A stretch of DNA of 64,000 nt, from assembly GCF_008039555.1 (NCBI RefSeq), contig NZ_VDUW01000002.1, positions 310,001-374,000 on the forward strand. Direction: 5' to 3'. Source of the stretch: Cerasibacillus terrae (GTDB lineage: Bacteria > Bacillota > Bacilli > Bacillales > Amphibacillaceae). Below the pieces are notes generated by a model that saw nothing but the letters and a program-made list of their open reading frames with translations, did no database searches and was not told the origin of the DNA. The position numbers and the translations under genes were made by a program. Positions 42,744 to 51,555 of the stretch are shown one piece after another; the stretch's first letter is position 1, and each line of letters begins with the position of its first letter.

Positions 42744-42780
42744 GCATTTCTACTTTTATTAAGTAGAAATGCTTTTTTTG
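42744..42780 (+). terminator. Second, stronger terminator hairpin without an obvious gene
   Basis: A perfect 12-bp stem GCATTTCTACTT/AAGTAGAAATGC (42744-42755 with 42761-42772), five-base loop and seven T. Confidence 0.9.
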
Positions 42781-42839
42781 CTTCGACTACTGGCTGTTAA
42801 GCGTACATCCGCGGCCCCCAGCACTCCAGCACCCAATCC

Positions 42840-42873
42840 AATAAAAAAGAACTCCAGCTCACTGGAGTTCTTT
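42840..42873 (-). terminator. Rho-independent terminator of the LysM hydrolase gene
   Basis: A 12-bp stem AAAGAACTCCAG/CTGGAGTTCTTT (42846-42857 with 42862-42873) around a 4-base loop; on the minus strand it is followed by a T-run. Confidence 0.9.
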
Positions 42874-42889
42874 CCTTACTATACTATTT

Positions 42890-44209
42890 TCAGTAAAACC
42901 GCTTATACGAATCGAAGTGTTTGCTCCAATAAGAGTTACTGACATTTGCGATAGTGACACCTGTGCTTGATCCGGCATGGATGAAATCCCCGTTACCAAG
43001 GTAGATTCCCATGTGGGAGATTCCACTCTTGTATGTGCCTGAGAAGAAGACAAGGTCACCTGGTTGTGGATTATTAATATGGTAGGATCTGTTATAGTAT
43101 CCTCCGGTGTTTGTTCTTCCCATTTTCATGCCTGCATCATTATAAGCGAAATGGATGAATCCACTACAGTCAAACCCACTTGGTGATTGTCCACCCCATA
43201 CATATGGAACACCCATCACACTTTTTGCTGTTTGAATGAGTTTATTCACATTATATCCAGTTGACGTGTTTCCTTTGTTGGAAGATGAGCCTTTGTTAGT
43301 TGACGTATTCCCCTTATTGGAGTTATTAGAACTGGACCCATTATCTTTTAAAGTTAGTTTTTGGCCAACATAAATTAAATGAGAAGATAAATTATTCCAC
43401 TTCTTCAAGTCACTAACAGATACCCCGTACTGTGCAGAAATCTTTGATAAAGAATCGCCAGCTTTAACTGTGTATGTACTTTTGTTTGTTGAAGAGGAAC
43501 TTCCTTTATTGCTAGAACTTCCATTATTACTATTATTCGTACTTCCACCACTGGATTTACTTTCTTTCACGTTTAATTTCTGTCCGACAAGTATAAGGCT
43601 TGAATTTAAGTTGTTCCATTTCTTTAAATTGCTAACAGATACGCCGAATTTACTGCCAATCTCAGATAATGTGTCTCCGGATTTCACAACATATGTAGAT
43701 GCATTACTTGAAGAACTACTGCTATTATTCTTATTTCCAGAGGTAGATGTGTTTCCACTTGATGAGCTACTAGAACCATTTTTCGATACGGCTAGGCGAT
43801 CACCTGGGAAAATAAGTGTTGTATTTAAGTTATTCCATTCCATGAGATTGTTAAGAGAAATATTGTGGTCATATGCAATCCCACTTAATGTATCCCCAGC
43901 TTTGACAGTATATGTTGTTCCTTTAGTTGCTGACTGTTTGTTAGATGATTTGTTATTAGAAGTTGAATTATTTTTAGTTGCCGTTTTCCCATCCACTTGA
44001 AGTGTTTGATTAGGAAAGATTATATCGCTTGTTAAATTGTTTAAGTCTTTCAAATGTGAAACAGTCGTTGAATACTTTTGTGCAATTAACCAAAGTGAAT
44101 CCCCTTGTTTTACCTTATGGGATGCCGCATCAGCAGTTTGTGCAGATAGAAATGCAGAAGCAATGAATGCACCAGCAGTTACACCCATATAAATTTTTTT
44201 GTTTGCCAA
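42890..44209 (-). CDS. LysM-NlpC/P60 cell-wall DL-endopeptidase (LytE/LytF/CwlS type)
   Basis: A 439-residue secreted hydrolase. Signal peptide about 1-28 (TADA), four LysM wall-binding repeats at about 30-72, 99-141, 172-214 and 245-287 ([13 protein letters not shown] and similar), joined by Ser/Asn-rich linkers, then an NlpC/P60 domain from about 320. The catalytic residues are visible as Cys348 in GFDCSGF, His399 in ISHMGIYLG and His411 in FIHAG. Such enzymes cut the gamma-D-Glu-DL-amino-acid bond in wall peptides during growth and separation. I place the start at TTG 44209, because AAAGGGG stands just before it; a longer frame to 44362 has no signal peptide at its start. Confidence 0.9.
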   Translation of the reverse strand: MANKKIYMGVTAGAFIASAFLSAQTADAASHKVKQGDSLWLIAQKYSTTVSHLKDLNNLTSDIIFPNQTLQVDGKTATKNNSTSNNKSSNKQSATKGTTYTVKAGDTLSGIAYDHNISLNNLMEWNNLNTTLIFPGDRLAVSKNGSSSSSSGNTSTSGNKNNSSSSSSNASTYVVKSGDTLSEIGSKFGVSVSNLKKWNNLNSSLILVGQKLNVKESKSSGGSTNNSNNGSSSNKGSSSSTNKSTYTVKAGDSLSKISAQYGVSVSDLKKWNNLSSHLIYVGQKLTLKDNGSSSNNSNKGNTSTNKGSSSNKGNTSTGYNVNKLIQTAKSVMGVPYVWGGQSPSGFDCSGFIHFAYNDAGMKMGRTNTGGYYNRSYHINNPQPGDLVFFSGTYKSGISHMGIYLGNGDFIHAGSSTGVTIANVSNSYWSKHFDSYKRFY

Positions 44210-44340
44210 TGAACTTACCCCTTTCACATAATAAAATTCGTAAATACGAAATATTAACATCACATCATTAAAAATTAGGGATTTCCATTCCCATGTTTGG
44301 TGAAGACGAAGATCCACATCCTCTACACCTTGTTTAAATA

Positions 44341-44366
44341 GAATGAGAGAAATGATTCTCACATTC
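44341..44366. promoter_or_regulatory. Inverted repeat resembling a Fur-type operator
   Basis: GAATGAGAGAAATGATTCTC followed by ACATTC contains GAGAA-ATGA-TTCTC inside outer GAATG/CATTC arms. It looks like Fur-family sites but no iron gene is nearby. Confidence 0.3.
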
Positions 44367-45173
44367 TATCTTCATCATTTTAAAGATCCCTTATGATTCC
44401 TACTTATCCGACATGAAGAAAATGCTACAAAATCCGATTAAAAAACCTTTACTTTTCTCTGGTAACACATGCTGTTTTTCCATGAATATCGGAAAAGATT
44501 GTGGAAAATTACCCATATTTAGGGAATATATGATTGTAGTTACTATTATAGCTATTAAACTAGGTGTTTTGAACCGTCATAGGTCATTTGTAATAGATTT
44601 GTAATATAGTCGACAAGAATCGACATAGTTCTAATTCCCTATCACTAAAAATAGCCTCAATAGTTGATAGAACTTAGCTATTAGGGTGATTTTTAAGAAA
44701 ATTTCATAATTCGCATTTATCAATATTAAGTGTAAAGAACTATAAGAATTTATAACATGAATGATGTGAAAGACCTAATAAAAAGGAGATATGAAAGAAA
44801 ATTTAGGCTAAAAGAACTGGTAAATTACTAAAAATGATCTGTAAAATACATAAAAAGTTGAACTTGCATGAAAAAAATGACATAAAAAATATATAGGGCA
44901 TTAGAAATAAATTAAAACTTCAATCCGAGGAATCTTATATCAAGCTAACCTGCGAAAACAGACGAAATTCCTTAATTGTCAATAATTCTTGCAGAAAACA
45001 TTACTAAAAGCTTTTGGTCTATGGTATAATTTCGAATGTAATGTCTATATGTCTATTTTTTATCTATTTAAAAAATTAATAAAAAAAGCACCTGCTTGTT
45101 CGTCAATATAAAGAACCAAGTGTGTGCAAAAATCCAATCAAATCATTGGAACATAAATAACGGAGGTAAGCTC
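44367..45173. other. Long intergenic region upstream of the polysaccharide locus
   Basis: About 800 A/T-rich bases. A 63-codon frame at 44413-44604 has no ribosome site or recognisable protein and is not called. Two direct TCGACA copies four bases apart (TCGACAAGAATCGACA, within 44609-44625) and an extended -10 promoter at 45022-45030 are the visible signals. A long untranslated leader of about 140 bases would precede the first gene. Confidence 0.5.
45022..45030 (+). promoter_or_regulatory. Extended -10 promoter of the polysaccharide operon
   Basis: TGGTATAAT, a TGn extended -10 with perfect TATAAT at 45025-45030. The -35 position (TACTAA, 45002-45007) is poor, as is common for extended -10 promoters. 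Confidence 0.5.
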
Positions 45174-45938
45174 ATGGAAGAAACGATATCCCTGAAGGAA
45201 ATATTTGGGGTCATAAAAAAACGCTTCATGCTAATCGTAGCTTTTGTGCTTGGAGCAGCACTCGTTGCCGCTGTATTCAGCTACTTTATTATCACGCCAA
45301 CCTATCAATCTAGTTCACAGTTTATTGTCAATCAGTCCCAACAAGATGAAAATAATCCTTTTAATGTAAATGACATCCGGACGAACGTTGAACTTATCAA
45401 TACATATAATGTCATCATTACAAGTCCGATAATTTTAGATAAAGTTGTAGAAGAATTGGACCTGGATTATTCTTCAGCATCATTAGCTGAAAAGATTCAA
45501 GTCTCTAGCGCGGAAAATTCACAAGTTGTTACGGTTACAGTAACAGACCCAAAACCGGCAATAGCAACACAAATTGCTAATACAACGGTAAAAACATTTC
45601 AAGATGCCATTCCTGGTATTATGAATGTAGATAATGTAAAAGTATTATCAACAGCGGAAGTGAAGGAAAACCCTGCACCTGTATCACCTAAACCACTATT
45701 AAACATTGCGATTGCGATTGTTCTAGGTGGAATGGTTGGTGTTGGAATTGCCTTTTTACTAGAGTATTTGGATAACACCATTCGCACGGAAGAAGATATT
45801 GAAAAGGAACTTGGTTTACCAGTTCTTGGTGTGATTTCTCATATGACAAGCGAAGATATTCGTGCAGGACGAATGTCTTTACAACCATCTGAAATGAAAC
45901 GAGGTGGAGTACGTGGCACGCAAAAAGAAACAGTCTAA
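45174..45938 (+). CDS. Polysaccharide chain-length/tyrosine-kinase modulator (YwqC/CapA/Wzz family)
   Basis: A protein of about 254 residues: cytosolic start (EETISLKEIFGVIKKRF), membrane helix (about 20-40), extracellular coiled region, and a second helix near 175-195 preceded by the Pro-rich PAPVSPKPLLN that is typical of Wzz proteins. Such proteins activate the cognate BY-kinase encoded next and control polymer length. I use ATG 45174, which follows CGGAGG; the frame opens upstream at 45096 without a site. Its 3' end overlaps the kinase gene. Confidence 0.9.
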   Translation: MEETISLKEIFGVIKKRFMLIVAFVLGAALVAAVFSYFIITPTYQSSSQFIVNQSQQDENNPFNVNDIRTNVELINTYNVIITSPIILDKVVEELDLDYSSASLAEKIQVSSAENSQVVTVTVTDPKPAIATQIANTTVKTFQDAIPGIMNVDNVKVLSTAEVKENPAPVSPKPLLNIAIAIVLGGMVGVGIAFLLEYLDNTIRTEEDIEKELGLPVLGVISHMTSEDIRAGRMSLQPSEMKRGGVRGTQKETV

Positions 45939-46614
45939 CTCAACGTCAGCGGTTCGTCATCTTATTACGAAATTAAATCCGCGATCACCAATCTCAGAGC
46001 AATATCGGACAATACGGACGAATGTCCAGTTTGCTTCAGTAGATGAGGAATTAGAATCCATCCTAGTAACATCATCTGGACCAAGTGAAGGGAAATCAAC
46101 TATTACAGCAAATCTGGCCATTGTCTATGCACAGCAAGGGAAAAAGATTCTGTTAATTGATGCAGATATGCGTAAACCGACCGTTCATTATACGTTTCGC
46201 TTAGATAATTTACGTGGATTAAGTAATGTCTTAGTTGGAGAGAATTCTCTTGAACAAGTAGTCGAATTTAGTGGGGAAGAGAATTTGGATGTGATATCAT
46301 CTGGGCCAATTCCTCCAAACCCATCTGAATTATTAGCATCTAAGAAGATGCAGACATTTATCGAGGAAGCTAAGGAAAACTATGATTTAGTTATTTTCGA
46401 TACACCACCAGTACTAGCAGTAACCGATGCACAAATTCTAGCAAATAAAGTGGATGGAATGCTCCTAGTCATTCGAAGTGGCCAAACGGAAAAAGAAGCC
46501 GCGTTAAAAGCGAAGGAAGCATTAGCACCTGCACATGCGAAACTCCTTGGAACTGTCTTAAATGACCGTGAGAAGCAAGGGAATAATTACTATTATTACT
46601 ATGGAACGAATTAA
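45913..46614 (+). CDS. Bacterial tyrosine kinase (YwqD/CpsD/CapB family)
   Basis: About 233 residues with the BY-kinase motifs: Walker A SSGPSEGKST (about 54-63), Walker A' LLIDADMRKP, Walker B-like DLVIFDTPP, and a C-terminal tyrosine cluster NNYYYYYGTN for autophosphorylation. It is cytosolic and acts with the membrane modulator. The start is GTG 45913 behind GAGGTGGAG, inside the end of the preceding gene; the upstream GTG 45904 overlaps that site. Phosphorylation state probably tunes polysaccharide export and the PHP phosphatase downstream reverses it. Confidence 0.93.
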   Translation: MARKKKQSNSTSAVRHLITKLNPRSPISEQYRTIRTNVQFASVDEELESILVTSSGPSEGKSTITANLAIVYAQQGKKILLIDADMRKPTVHYTFRLDNLRGLSNVLVGENSLEQVVEFSGEENLDVISSGPIPPNPSELLASKKMQTFIEEAKENYDLVIFDTPPVLAVTDAQILANKVDGMLLVIRSGQTEKEAALKAKEALAPAHAKLLGTVLNDREKQGNNYYYYYGTN

Positions 46615-46620
46615 GGCGGG

Positions 46621-46661
46621 AACTCCTTTATCTCTATTAGAAGAGGTGAAGGAGTTTTTTT
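46621..46661 (+). terminator. Rho-independent terminator after the tyrosine-kinase gene
   Basis: AACTCCTT (46621-46628) pairs with AAGGAGTT (46649-46656), with partial inner pairing TCTCT/AGAGG, followed by a T-run. Confidence 0.85.
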
Positions 46662-46720
46662 GTAACTTCTTTTTTACTGAAAATAGGTTAAGAAAAAAGT
46701 CCTAAAAATAATAATGTATA

Positions 46721-46729
46721 TGGTATACT
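46721..46729 (+). promoter_or_regulatory. Extended -10 promoter upstream of the tyrosine-phosphatase gene
   Basis: TGGTATACT, i.e. TGn plus TATACT at 46724-46729, about 120 bases before the ATG. The -35 region is weak. Confidence 0.45.
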
Positions 46730-46848
46730 GGATACGTCTTTTTAATTATTTAATGTAAGGGAAGTAATTTTCATAGTTTTACAAAGAAATCGAATTGTAA
46801 AATAGATTCATATTAGGTAATATAAAATAAAAGAAGAGGTGTGAACAC

Positions 46849-47616
46849 ATGATTGATATACATAGTCATATCTTGCCGGGAGTGGACGATGGAGCGAAAA
46901 CGGAAGAAGATAGTTTGGAAATGGCTTATGCAGCCGTTGAACAAGGTATTCATACGATTATTGCGACACCACATCACCAGAACGGTCAATATAACAATGA
47001 AAAGGAAAGTATTATGAAACATGTCGAACTTCTGAATCAATTATTCGACAATAAGAATATCCCGCTAACTGTTTTACCAGGACAAGAGATTCGTATGTAT
47101 GGAGAAATCCTAGAAGACATGGAAGTAGGTCTTATACAAACCTTAAATAATACTAAATATCTATTCATTGAATTTCCTTCAGGTCATGTTCCGCGCTATG
47201 CAGAGCAGATGCTGTTTGATATTCAAGTGGCAGGGTTTATTCCAATCATCGTTCATCCTGAGCGGAATCGTGAATTAAGTGAACATCCGAATAAATTATA
47301 TGACTTTGTTCGAAAAGGAGCACTAACACAGATTACTGCGGCAAGTCTCATTGGGAAATTCGGTAAAAACATTCAAAAATTTACCAACCAAATTATCGAG
47401 GCAAATCTGACACATTTCATTGCATCAGATGCTCATAATACAACAACAAGAGGATTCAACATGAAAGAATCCTATCAAGAAATTGAAAAGCGATATGGGA
47501 CGGACATGTCCTATATGTTCTTAGAAAATGGCCAACTTTTAATAGAAGGACAGAATGTGAACCGATTTGAACCGAAACGCATAGAGAAAAAGAAGAAATT
47601 CCTTGGATTATTCTAA
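46849..47616 (+). CDS. PHP-type protein tyrosine phosphatase (YwqE/CpsB family)
   Basis: A 255-residue metal-dependent phosphatase of the PHP fold. The first metal motif IDIHSHILPGVDDG holds His5 and His7; further metal ligands appear in IIATPHHQNG, GQEIRMYGE, IIVHPERNRE and FIASDAHN. It dephosphorylates the kinase CpsD/YwqD and related targets such as UDP-sugar dehydrogenases. ATG follows GAGGTG. It has its own promoter after the kinase terminator, so phosphatase and kinase can be controlled separately. Confidence 0.93.
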   Translation: MIDIHSHILPGVDDGAKTEEDSLEMAYAAVEQGIHTIIATPHHQNGQYNNEKESIMKHVELLNQLFDNKNIPLTVLPGQEIRMYGEILEDMEVGLIQTLNNTKYLFIEFPSGHVPRYAEQMLFDIQVAGFIPIIVHPERNRELSEHPNKLYDFVRKGALTQITAASLIGKFGKNIQKFTNQIIEANLTHFIASDAHNTTTRGFNMKESYQEIEKRYGTDMSYMFLENGQLLIEGQNVNRFEPKRIEKKKKFLGLF

Positions 47617-47730
47617 TGATATGGTTAGAAAAACGTAAGACTCAATAGATGTACAAATAAATGCCCAGGATAAATGATATACTAACAACATAGTGGTAAA
47701 AAATACCAAAGGGTGTTGGAGGGTTGTGAA

Positions 47731-48387
47731 TTGATACGTGTGTTGTTGGTACAGGAACAGCGTTTGTTCAGTGAGGGAGTAAAAGCTATTATCGAGACAG
47801 AACCTGAGTTAGAGGTTGTCGGGATTACCGAGACCAGCTCTAAATTGTTGGAATTAATCGAACAAGTAGAACCAGATGTTATGCTCATTGACATCAAGAC
47901 GGGGAAAATCGATGGCATACAGACAACCACAGTAGTAAAGGAAAAATATCCACATATAAAAGTTGTTTTCTTATCCGATGAAATAGATGAAGAATTAGTC
48001 TTAAGAGGTATTAATGTAGGTGCGGATGGTTTTATAATGCGTGACATGTACCCAGATACATGTAAGGGCGTGATTCGCCGTGTCCATCGCGGGGAAAATG
48101 TGTTATGTGGCAAAGTAGCCAAAATCCTCGTTCAGAAAGTTCGCGAACTAACCAAGGATAAAAAGACAATCCTCAGTCTCAGACTGGAGAATAACGATAT
48201 ATCTTTAACAGCAAGAGAATTAGATATCGCTCATTTACTCATGCGAGGGAAAAGCAATAAGCGCATCGCACATAGACTACAAATAAGTGAAGGCACCGTA
48301 AAAAATTATATAAGTGAAATCTATCAAAAAATCAATATCCGCCGCCGAAAAGATGCGATTGACTTTTTAAAAAAACTGGTAAAGTAA
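47731..48387 (+). CDS. DegU-like LuxR-family regulator with degenerate receiver
   Basis: About 218 residues: receiver-like domain (about 1-120) and a LuxR-type HTH (about 150-215) with LTARELDIAHLLMRGKSNKR and ISEGTVKNYISEIYQKI. In the receiver the usual acidic pair is replaced (LLVQEQRLFSEG instead of LLVDDH), and the conserved Lys is Arg (GADGFIMRD). The phospho-acceptor Asp in MLIDI is kept. This suggests phosphorylation-independent or altered control. No histidine kinase is next to it. TTG 47731 follows TTGGAGGG; GTG 47713 lies before that site. A role in controlling the polysaccharide genes on both sides is likely from position only. Confidence 0.82.
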   Translation: MIRVLLVQEQRLFSEGVKAIIETEPELEVVGITETSSKLLELIEQVEPDVMLIDIKTGKIDGIQTTTVVKEKYPHIKVVFLSDEIDEELVLRGINVGADGFIMRDMYPDTCKGVIRRVHRGENVLCGKVAKILVQKVRELTKDKKTILSLRLENNDISLTARELDIAHLLMRGKSNKRIAHRLQISEGTVKNYISEIYQKINIRRRKDAIDFLKKLVK

Positions 48388-48470
48388 TATGGTTGTAATA
48401 AAATTTACAAAAAAGTTACAAAATGATTACTTTTTGTTGTAAAAGTCACTATTAATATTGACTTATCTTT

Positions 48471-48479
48471 TGTTATACT
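48471..48479 (+). promoter_or_regulatory. Extended -10 promoter upstream of the sugar-dehydratase operon
   Basis: TGTTATACT (TGn plus TATACT at 48474-48479), about 120 bases before the start codon. The -35 region is poor; binding of an activator is possible. Confidence 0.4.
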
Positions 48480-48598
48480 AAATGTTGCTTAAAAAAATAG
48501 ATTAAAATAGACATTTTTAGACAAAGTTATGGTGGATGTGGAATTTCCCATCATAAATACATAGGACATTGACAACAACGAGAAAGGAGAGATAGTGA

Positions 48599-50428
48599 TT
48601 GTCATACAGAAAACGGCTAACATTACTCGTTTTACTCGACTCGATTATCGTGACATTTGCGATATTTCTAGCCGTATGGATCGTCTATCCAAGCACAGTA
48701 ATTGATGAATCTAGTATGCGCGTTCTGGTTGCTAGTTCATTTGCCCTGCTCGTATTCCACCATGTGTTTGCAATGATTTATAAATTGTATAATAAGGTGT
48801 GGGCATATGCGAGTGTTGGAGAGTTAATTGCAATTGTGAAATCTATTACATTTGCCATTATATCAGCAGGAGTTGTACAATTTCTGGTCAATGACTTCAG
48901 CATTTATAGACGTGCAATGTTTGTAACATGGCTTTTACATATTATTTTAATTGGTGGATCACGTTTTGGGTGGCGGGTATATCGTGACCGCTATATTGCG
49001 AAAGACGCCAATAAAAAACGTACACTAATTGTTGGTGCAGGTGCAGCAGGTTCGATGATTGCAAGACAACTACATAATGGGGATAATGATACGGAATTAT
49101 TACCTGTCGCATTTGTCGATGATGACCTATCCAAACAGAAGATGGAAATCTATGATGTTCCTGTCATCGGGCAAATCAAAGATATACCGACAATTGTACA
49201 TAACCATCAGATTGAACATGTGGTGATTGCCATTCCATCATTAAAACAAAGTGAATTACAAAAAATCGTGACACTTTGTAATGAAACAAAAGCAATGGTA
49301 AAAATGATCCCGAAAATCGAGGACCTCATGACAGGAAAGGTATCTGTCAGCAATTTGAAAAATGTCGAAGTGGAAGACTTACTTGGTCGAGAACCAGTTG
49401 TCCTTGACATTCATGCAATTAAAGAATATGTGAGTGGAAATACCGTCATGGTAACAGGTGCAGGTGGTTCCATTGGTTCCGAAATCTGTAGACAGTTGAT
49501 GACATTCCATCCAGGGAAAATCGTACTCGTTGGCCACGGTGAATATAGCATTTATAAAATTGATATGGAATTAAAGAAGAAATACGGCCAAGATGATACA
49601 GAAATTGTCCCAGTGATTGGTGATGTTCAAGATAGAAACCGGATGTTCGAAATCATGGACACACATCAACCAACACTTGTGTACCATGCAGCAGCACATA
49701 AACATGTTCCATTAATGGAATACAACCCACATGAAGCAGTGAAAAATAATGTGATCGGTACGAAAAATGTCGCCGAAGCTGCTGATGCATACGGAGTAAA
49801 GCGATTTGTTCTCGTCTCCACTGATAAAGCAGTTAACCCAACAAATGTCATGGGTGCAACAAAACGAATTGCTGAAATGGTCATCCAAGACATGGCAACA
49901 AAGAGCGACACGAAATTTGTCGCCGTTCGCTTCGGAAATGTACTCGGAAGCCGTGGAAGTGTAATTCCACTATTCAAAAGCCAAATCGAACAAGGTGGCC
50001 CAGTAACAGTTACACATAAAGATATGACAAGATATTTCATGACGATTCCAGAAGCATCCAGACTCGTTATCCAAGCAGGAACACTAGCAAAAGGTGGCGA
50101 AATCTTCGTATTGGATATGGGAGAACCAGTAAAAATCGTTGATCTCGCACGAAACTTGATTAAACTATCTGGATACACCGAAGAAGAAATCCCAATCGAA
50201 TACTCAGGCATCCGGCCGGGTGAGAAGATGTACGAAGAACTCCTCGGAGAAGATGAAATTCTACCAGGAGAAGTATATGAGAAAATCTATGTTGGTCGTA
50301 CAACAGAGGTAGACTTCGCTCTAATTGGTAGGATGATAGGAGAATTCGAACAGTTGGATGTAGTAGAATTGAAGGATGAATTGATGGGGATTGTTTATGG
50401 GGAGAAGGAATTAGTGTTGGCTAAATGA
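48599..50428 (+). CDS. Membrane nucleotide-sugar 4,6-dehydratase (EpsC/CapD/PglF/FlaA1 family)
   Basis: A 609-residue protein with four N-terminal membrane helices (about 8-125), a CoA-binding-like domain with VGAGAAGSM (about 145), and a C-terminal SDR dehydratase domain with VTGAGGSIGSEICRQ (about 284). The active-site segment STDKAVNPTNVMGATKR has Met in place of Tyr of the usual YxxxK motif, as is typical of this family. It converts UDP-GlcNAc to the 4-keto-6-deoxy sugar. TTG 48599 follows AAAGGAGA. With the aminotransferase, acetyltransferase and initiating transferase downstream it fits a bacillosamine-type pathway. Confidence 0.93.
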   Translation: MSYRKRLTLLVLLDSIIVTFAIFLAVWIVYPSTVIDESSMRVLVASSFALLVFHHVFAMIYKLYNKVWAYASVGELIAIVKSITFAIISAGVVQFLVNDFSIYRRAMFVTWLLHIILIGGSRFGWRVYRDRYIAKDANKKRTLIVGAGAAGSMIARQLHNGDNDTELLPVAFVDDDLSKQKMEIYDVPVIGQIKDIPTIVHNHQIEHVVIAIPSLKQSELQKIVTLCNETKAMVKMIPKIEDLMTGKVSVSNLKNVEVEDLLGREPVVLDIHAIKEYVSGNTVMVTGAGGSIGSEICRQLMTFHPGKIVLVGHGEYSIYKIDMELKKKYGQDDTEIVPVIGDVQDRNRMFEIMDTHQPTLVYHAAAHKHVPLMEYNPHEAVKNNVIGTKNVAEAADAYGVKRFVLVSTDKAVNPTNVMGATKRIAEMVIQDMATKSDTKFVAVRFGNVLGSRGSVIPLFKSQIEQGGPVTVTHKDMTRYFMTIPEASRLVIQAGTLAKGGEIFVLDMGEPVKIVDLARNLIKLSGYTEEEIPIEYSGIRPGEKMYEELLGEDEILPGEVYEKIYVGRTTEVDFALIGRMIGEFEQLDVVELKDELMGIVYGEKELVLAK

Positions 50429-50490
50429 TAATAAGCACAAAATATATATAACAATATAATGCAAATCATGCTAAAAATGGAGGTTATGAC

Positions 50491-51375
50491 TTGAAAACAG
50501 TTAAAAAAGCAATTATTCCAGCAGCAGGGTTAGGAACGAGATTCCTACCAGCAACAAAGGCAATGCCGAAAGAAATGCTTCCAATTGTAGATAAACCTAC
50601 CATTCAATACATAATCGAAGAAGCAATTGAATCCGGGATTGAAGATATTATCATCGTAACTGGAAAAGGAAAACGTGCTATCGAAGATCATTTTGATCAT
50701 AACTTTGAACTAGAAGATAATCTCGTTAAAAAGGAAAAATGGGATCTACTAGATAAAGTAAAAGCAACAACTAATGTAGAAATCCATTACATACGTCAAA
50801 AAGAACCAAAAGGACTAGGACATGCGGTATGGTGTGCTCGTAAGTTTATTGGTGATGAACCATTCGCTGTTTTGTTAGGTGATGATATCGTCCAAGCAGA
50901 AACACCAGGACTAAAACAACTTATCCAACAATTTGAAGAAACACAAAGTTCTGTTGTAGGTGTACAAACAGTTGCAGATAACGAAACACATCGTTATGGA
51001 ATTATTGACCCATCTACAAAGGAAGGCAGACGTTACCAAGTAAATAAATTCGTAGAGAAACCAGCACCAGGTACAGCGCCATCGAATTTAGCGATTATGG
51101 GACGCTATGTATTAACACCAGAAATATTTGACTTCCTAGACAGACAAGAAATTGGGGCAGGTGGAGAAATCCAATTAACCGATGCTATCCAACATATCAA
51201 TGAATCACAAAAAGTGTACGCTTATGACTTTGAAGGCAAGCGATATGATGTTGGTGAAAAGAATGGTTTCGTGAAAACAACGATTGACTTTGCATTGCAA
51301 AAAGATGAGATTAAAGATGAGATATTTGAGTATTTGGTGAAGAAGGTAGAAGAAAGAAAAGTGGCTCAAAAATAG
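50491..51375 (+). CDS. galU: UTP-glucose-1-phosphate uridylyltransferase (GalU/GtaB)
   Basis: A 294-residue soluble nucleotidyltransferase with the signature [16 protein letters not shown] (about residues 11-26), [18 protein letters not shown], and [12 protein letters not shown]. It makes UDP-glucose from UTP and glucose-1-phosphate, feeding capsule and wall-polymer synthesis. TTG follows TGGAGGTT. It is followed by a hairpin, after which the aminotransferase gene begins. Intact and of normal length. Confidence 0.95.
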   Translation: MKTVKKAIIPAAGLGTRFLPATKAMPKEMLPIVDKPTIQYIIEEAIESGIEDIIIVTGKGKRAIEDHFDHNFELEDNLVKKEKWDLLDKVKATTNVEIHYIRQKEPKGLGHAVWCARKFIGDEPFAVLLGDDIVQAETPGLKQLIQQFEETQSSVVGVQTVADNETHRYGIIDPSTKEGRRYQVNKFVEKPAPGTAPSNLAIMGRYVLTPEIFDFLDRQEIGAGGEIQLTDAIQHINESQKVYAYDFEGKRYDVGEKNGFVKTTIDFALQKDEIKDEIFEYLVKKVEERKVAQK

Positions 51376-51413
51376 AGATTCAGGAATTATATTAGCTATT
51401 AGGTAGATAAAGT

Positions 51414-51437
51414 AAAGGTGATGATTTCATCACCTTT
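51414..51437 (+). terminator. Hairpin after galU, possible weak terminator
   Basis: An 11-bp stem AAAGGTGATGA/TCATCACCTTT (51414-51424 with 51427-51437) with a 2-base loop. Only ATT and scattered T follow, so termination may be partial. Confidence 0.55.
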
Positions 51438-51555
51438 ATTAACTTATTTTGTATTTTGGTGTTTTAGCAGTTGGTTGGAATTAAAGAACAGTAGTTTCTA
51501 ATTAAGTCCTAATTTACTAATTACAAACCTAACTAGGGGAAGGAAGTCTTAAATA

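Noticed and set aside
43470-44000. 176-codon plus-strand frame over the LysM gene
   Set aside because: Antisense shadow of Ser/Asn-rich LysM linkers; Leu-rich nonsense protein.
44413-44604. 63-codon frame upstream of the polysaccharide locus
   Set aside because: No ribosome site and no recognisable protein features; composition like surrounding intergenic DNA.
49666-50211. 181-codon minus-strand frame in the sugar dehydratase gene
   Set aside because: Antisense to a strongly conserved catalytic domain; no ribosome site.
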